Notes under the pieces: generated by a model
What the model was told of the DNA's origin: nothing
The model's input: only the letters and a program-made list of their open reading frames with translations
The model's database searches: none
Part shown: positions 6,396 to 7,404 of the stretch, one piece after another
Numbering within the stretch: position 1 is the first letter of the stretch
Layout of the letters: the number at the start of each line of letters is the position of its first letter
Made by a program: the position numbers and the translations under genes
NCBI GenBank assembly: GCA_003242205.1
Contig: QGUR01000235.1
Location: forward strand, 1-7,404
Reading direction: 5' to 3'
DNA: 7,404 nt
Source of the DNA: Chloroflexota bacterium
GTDB taxonomy: Bacteria > Chloroflexota > Anaerolineae > Aggregatilineales > Phototrophicaceae

Positions 6396-7121
6396 TTAAA
6401 GCGTGTAGCGTCGCGCGCGTTCGTACAGCATTTCGCGCCGCTGGTCGGCAGGCGGCTGTGGCATGGCGCGAGTGAGCAACCACGCGAAAATAGCCCCGGC
6501 GATGAACCCGCCAACATGCGCGAAGAAGGCGACGCCGCCCCCGTACTGCGATTGCGGGCCGAGGGACGCGACTCCGTTTACCAGTTGCAATATAAACCAC
6601 ATGCCCAGAACGATGACCGCCGGCCATTCCTGCATCGCGCCGATACGGCCCAGCGGGATGATGCCGCGGACCTTCACGCCGGGGAACAGGACCAGATACG
6701 CGCCCAGCACGCCGGCAATCGCGCCACTGGCTCCGATCATGGGAATAGTCGAGTCGGGATTGATCAGAATCTGGGCGATGCCGGCGACAAAACCGCTGCC
6801 GAAATAGAGGACCAGATACAGGATTTCGCCCAGACGATCTTCGACGTTATCGCCAAACAGCCACAGATAGAGCATGTTGCCGAGGATATGATCCCAGCCG
6901 CCGTGGAAAAACATGCTGCGAAGAAAGTCGAGCACGGTTTCCAGCGAAAATGGATTGGCCGTGACATTGGCGGGAACGATGGCCAGCGTCTCAAAAGTTT
7001 GTTGGAGTTCGCGTTCCGATAACCCAAGTTGCCAGAAAAAGACGAGGACGTTGATGGCGATCAATCCATAGGTGAGGACCGGCGTTCGACGGGTGGGATT
7101 CAGATCCTGCAGTGGGAGCAT
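6396..7121 (-). CDS. Rhomboid intramembrane serine protease, copy C
   Basis: The 241-residue six-helix rhomboid has every expected catalytic residue: Ser132 in IGASGAIAGVLG, His202 in FFAHVGGFIAG, and His78/Asn82 in HGGWDHILGNM with GDNVEDRLG following. The N-terminus MLPLQDLNPTRRTP is almost the same as copy A and the two align without gaps across the core. The C-terminal tail (about 220-241) is longer than in A and B and strongly basic, with QRREMLYERARRYTL, and should lie at the membrane face or in the cytoplasm. Start ATG 7121 has AAAAGG 9 bases upstream and a TATAAT box 38 bases upstream. An intrinsic terminator follows the gene, so it is probably transcribed alone. Substrate unknown; protease function is inferred from the intact active site. 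Confidence 0.95.
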   Translation of the reverse strand: MLPLQDLNPTRRTPVLTYGLIAINVLVFFWQLGLSERELQQTFETLAIVPANVTANPFSLETVLDFLRSMFFHGGWDHILGNMLYLWLFGDNVEDRLGEILYLVLYFGSGFVAGIAQILINPDSTIPMIGASGAIAGVLGAYLVLFPGVKVRGIIPLGRIGAMQEWPAVIVLGMWFILQLVNGVASLGPQSQYGGGVAFFAHVGGFIAGAIFAWLLTRAMPQPPADQRREMLYERARRYTL

Positions 7122-7159
7122 GGGCGTCTGCCTTTTGGTGTGCGCTATATTCTCAGAAC

Positions 7160-7165
7160 ATTATA
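7160..7165 (-). promoter_or_regulatory. -10 box for rhomboid copy C
   Basis: An exact TATAAT on the - strand lies 38 bases before the copy C ATG, in an AT-rich stretch (about 7140-7190) that contrasts with the GC-rich surroundings. The -35 is unclear: TAGACA lies upstream but would pair better by spacing with a weaker box (GAATAT) nearer the gene. Confidence 0.5.
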
Positions 7166-7203
7166 GCAGTTGTCTAAATTAAATCTGTAATGCTGGGTGG
7201 ACG

Positions 7204-7231
7204 AAAAAGCCCCGGCTTTTATGCCGGGGCT
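7204..7231 (-). terminator. Intrinsic terminator of the citrate synthase gene
   Basis: A perfect 9-bp inverted repeat, AGCCCCGGC at 7208-7216 and GCCGGGGCT at 7223-7231, has a 6-base loop. On the - strand it is followed by five Ts (complement of 7204-7208). It lies 78 bases beyond the citrate synthase stop codon and just upstream of the copy C promoter region. Confidence 0.88.
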
Positions 7232-7309
7232 GTGGGTTCAGACAGACTTTTTCAATAGACCGGCGGAACCGCAGGATAGCGTGCAGCGCCGGAATAGGGG
7301 AGACAGCCT

Positions 7310-7404
7310 TTAGCGCTCTTCCAGCGGAACCCAGGGCAGGTCCATGGGGCCGGTATAGAGCACGTCCGGGCGCACCAGACGGTTGTTCGCTGGCGTTTCC
7401 TTAC
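7310..7404 (-). CDS. Citrate synthase, C-terminal end (partial, runs off the window)
   Basis: Only the last 30 codons are in the window, ending at TAA (complement of 7310-7312). The visible residues include NNRLVRP, then LYTGP, and end in WVPLEER. This is the typical end of bacterial citrate synthases, where an NRLIRP segment is followed by a Tyr-x-Gly-Pro turn and a final VPIEER-like tail. The enzyme condenses acetyl-CoA and oxaloacetate to citrate, the first step of the TCA cycle. A close relative such as 2-methylcitrate synthase cannot be told apart from this tail alone. The intrinsic terminator downstream suggests it is the last gene of its transcript. Confidence 0.75.
   Translation of the reverse strand, partial: KETPANNRLVRPDVLYTGPMDLPWVPLEER

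Overview
The window is GC-rich, densely coding bacterial chromosome with short intergenic gaps. Two genes lie on the + strand at the left, and seven lie on the - strand filling the rest. The gene types, the exact TATAAT box set almost against a start codon, and the clustered rhomboid proteases suggest a Chloroflexota (Anaerolineae-like) or similar free-living bacterium. This is inference from gene content only; there is no rRNA or other marker gene to confirm it. No tRNA, rRNA, CRISPR array or insertion sequence was seen.

Left, + strand: the 3' part of a low-specificity L-threonine aldolase, with its reading frame broken near base 23. It is followed by a multi-membrane-spanning protein that looks like a CPBP/CAAX-type intramembrane protease with most catalytic residues lost. 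This protein ends 5 bases from the end of the convergent - strand gene.

Middle, - strand, read right to left from about 3.5 kb: a stand-alone tyrosine recombinase with a full catalytic set, preceded by a consensus -10 box only 8 bases from its ATG. It is followed 31 bases later by a thioredoxin-reductase-like flavoprotein that keeps the CxxC but lacks the usual NADPH-binding signatures.

Right, - strand: the most distinctive part. Three complete rhomboid serine protease paralogs lie within 3.5 kb. Two (4431-5126 and 3626-4327) lie directly downstream of a threonine-synthase-like gene (5144-6235) and probably share its transcript. The third (6396-7121) lies upstream with its own -10 box and its own intrinsic terminator. 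The right edge holds the last 30 codons of a citrate synthase, followed by its own intrinsic terminator.

The genes do not form one obvious pathway. Threonine aldolase and threonine synthase both concern threonine but sit at opposite ends on opposite strands. The notable theme is intramembrane proteolysis: three intact rhomboids plus one apparently dead CPBP-type membrane protein. The pairing of rhomboids with threonine synthase has no explanation I know of.
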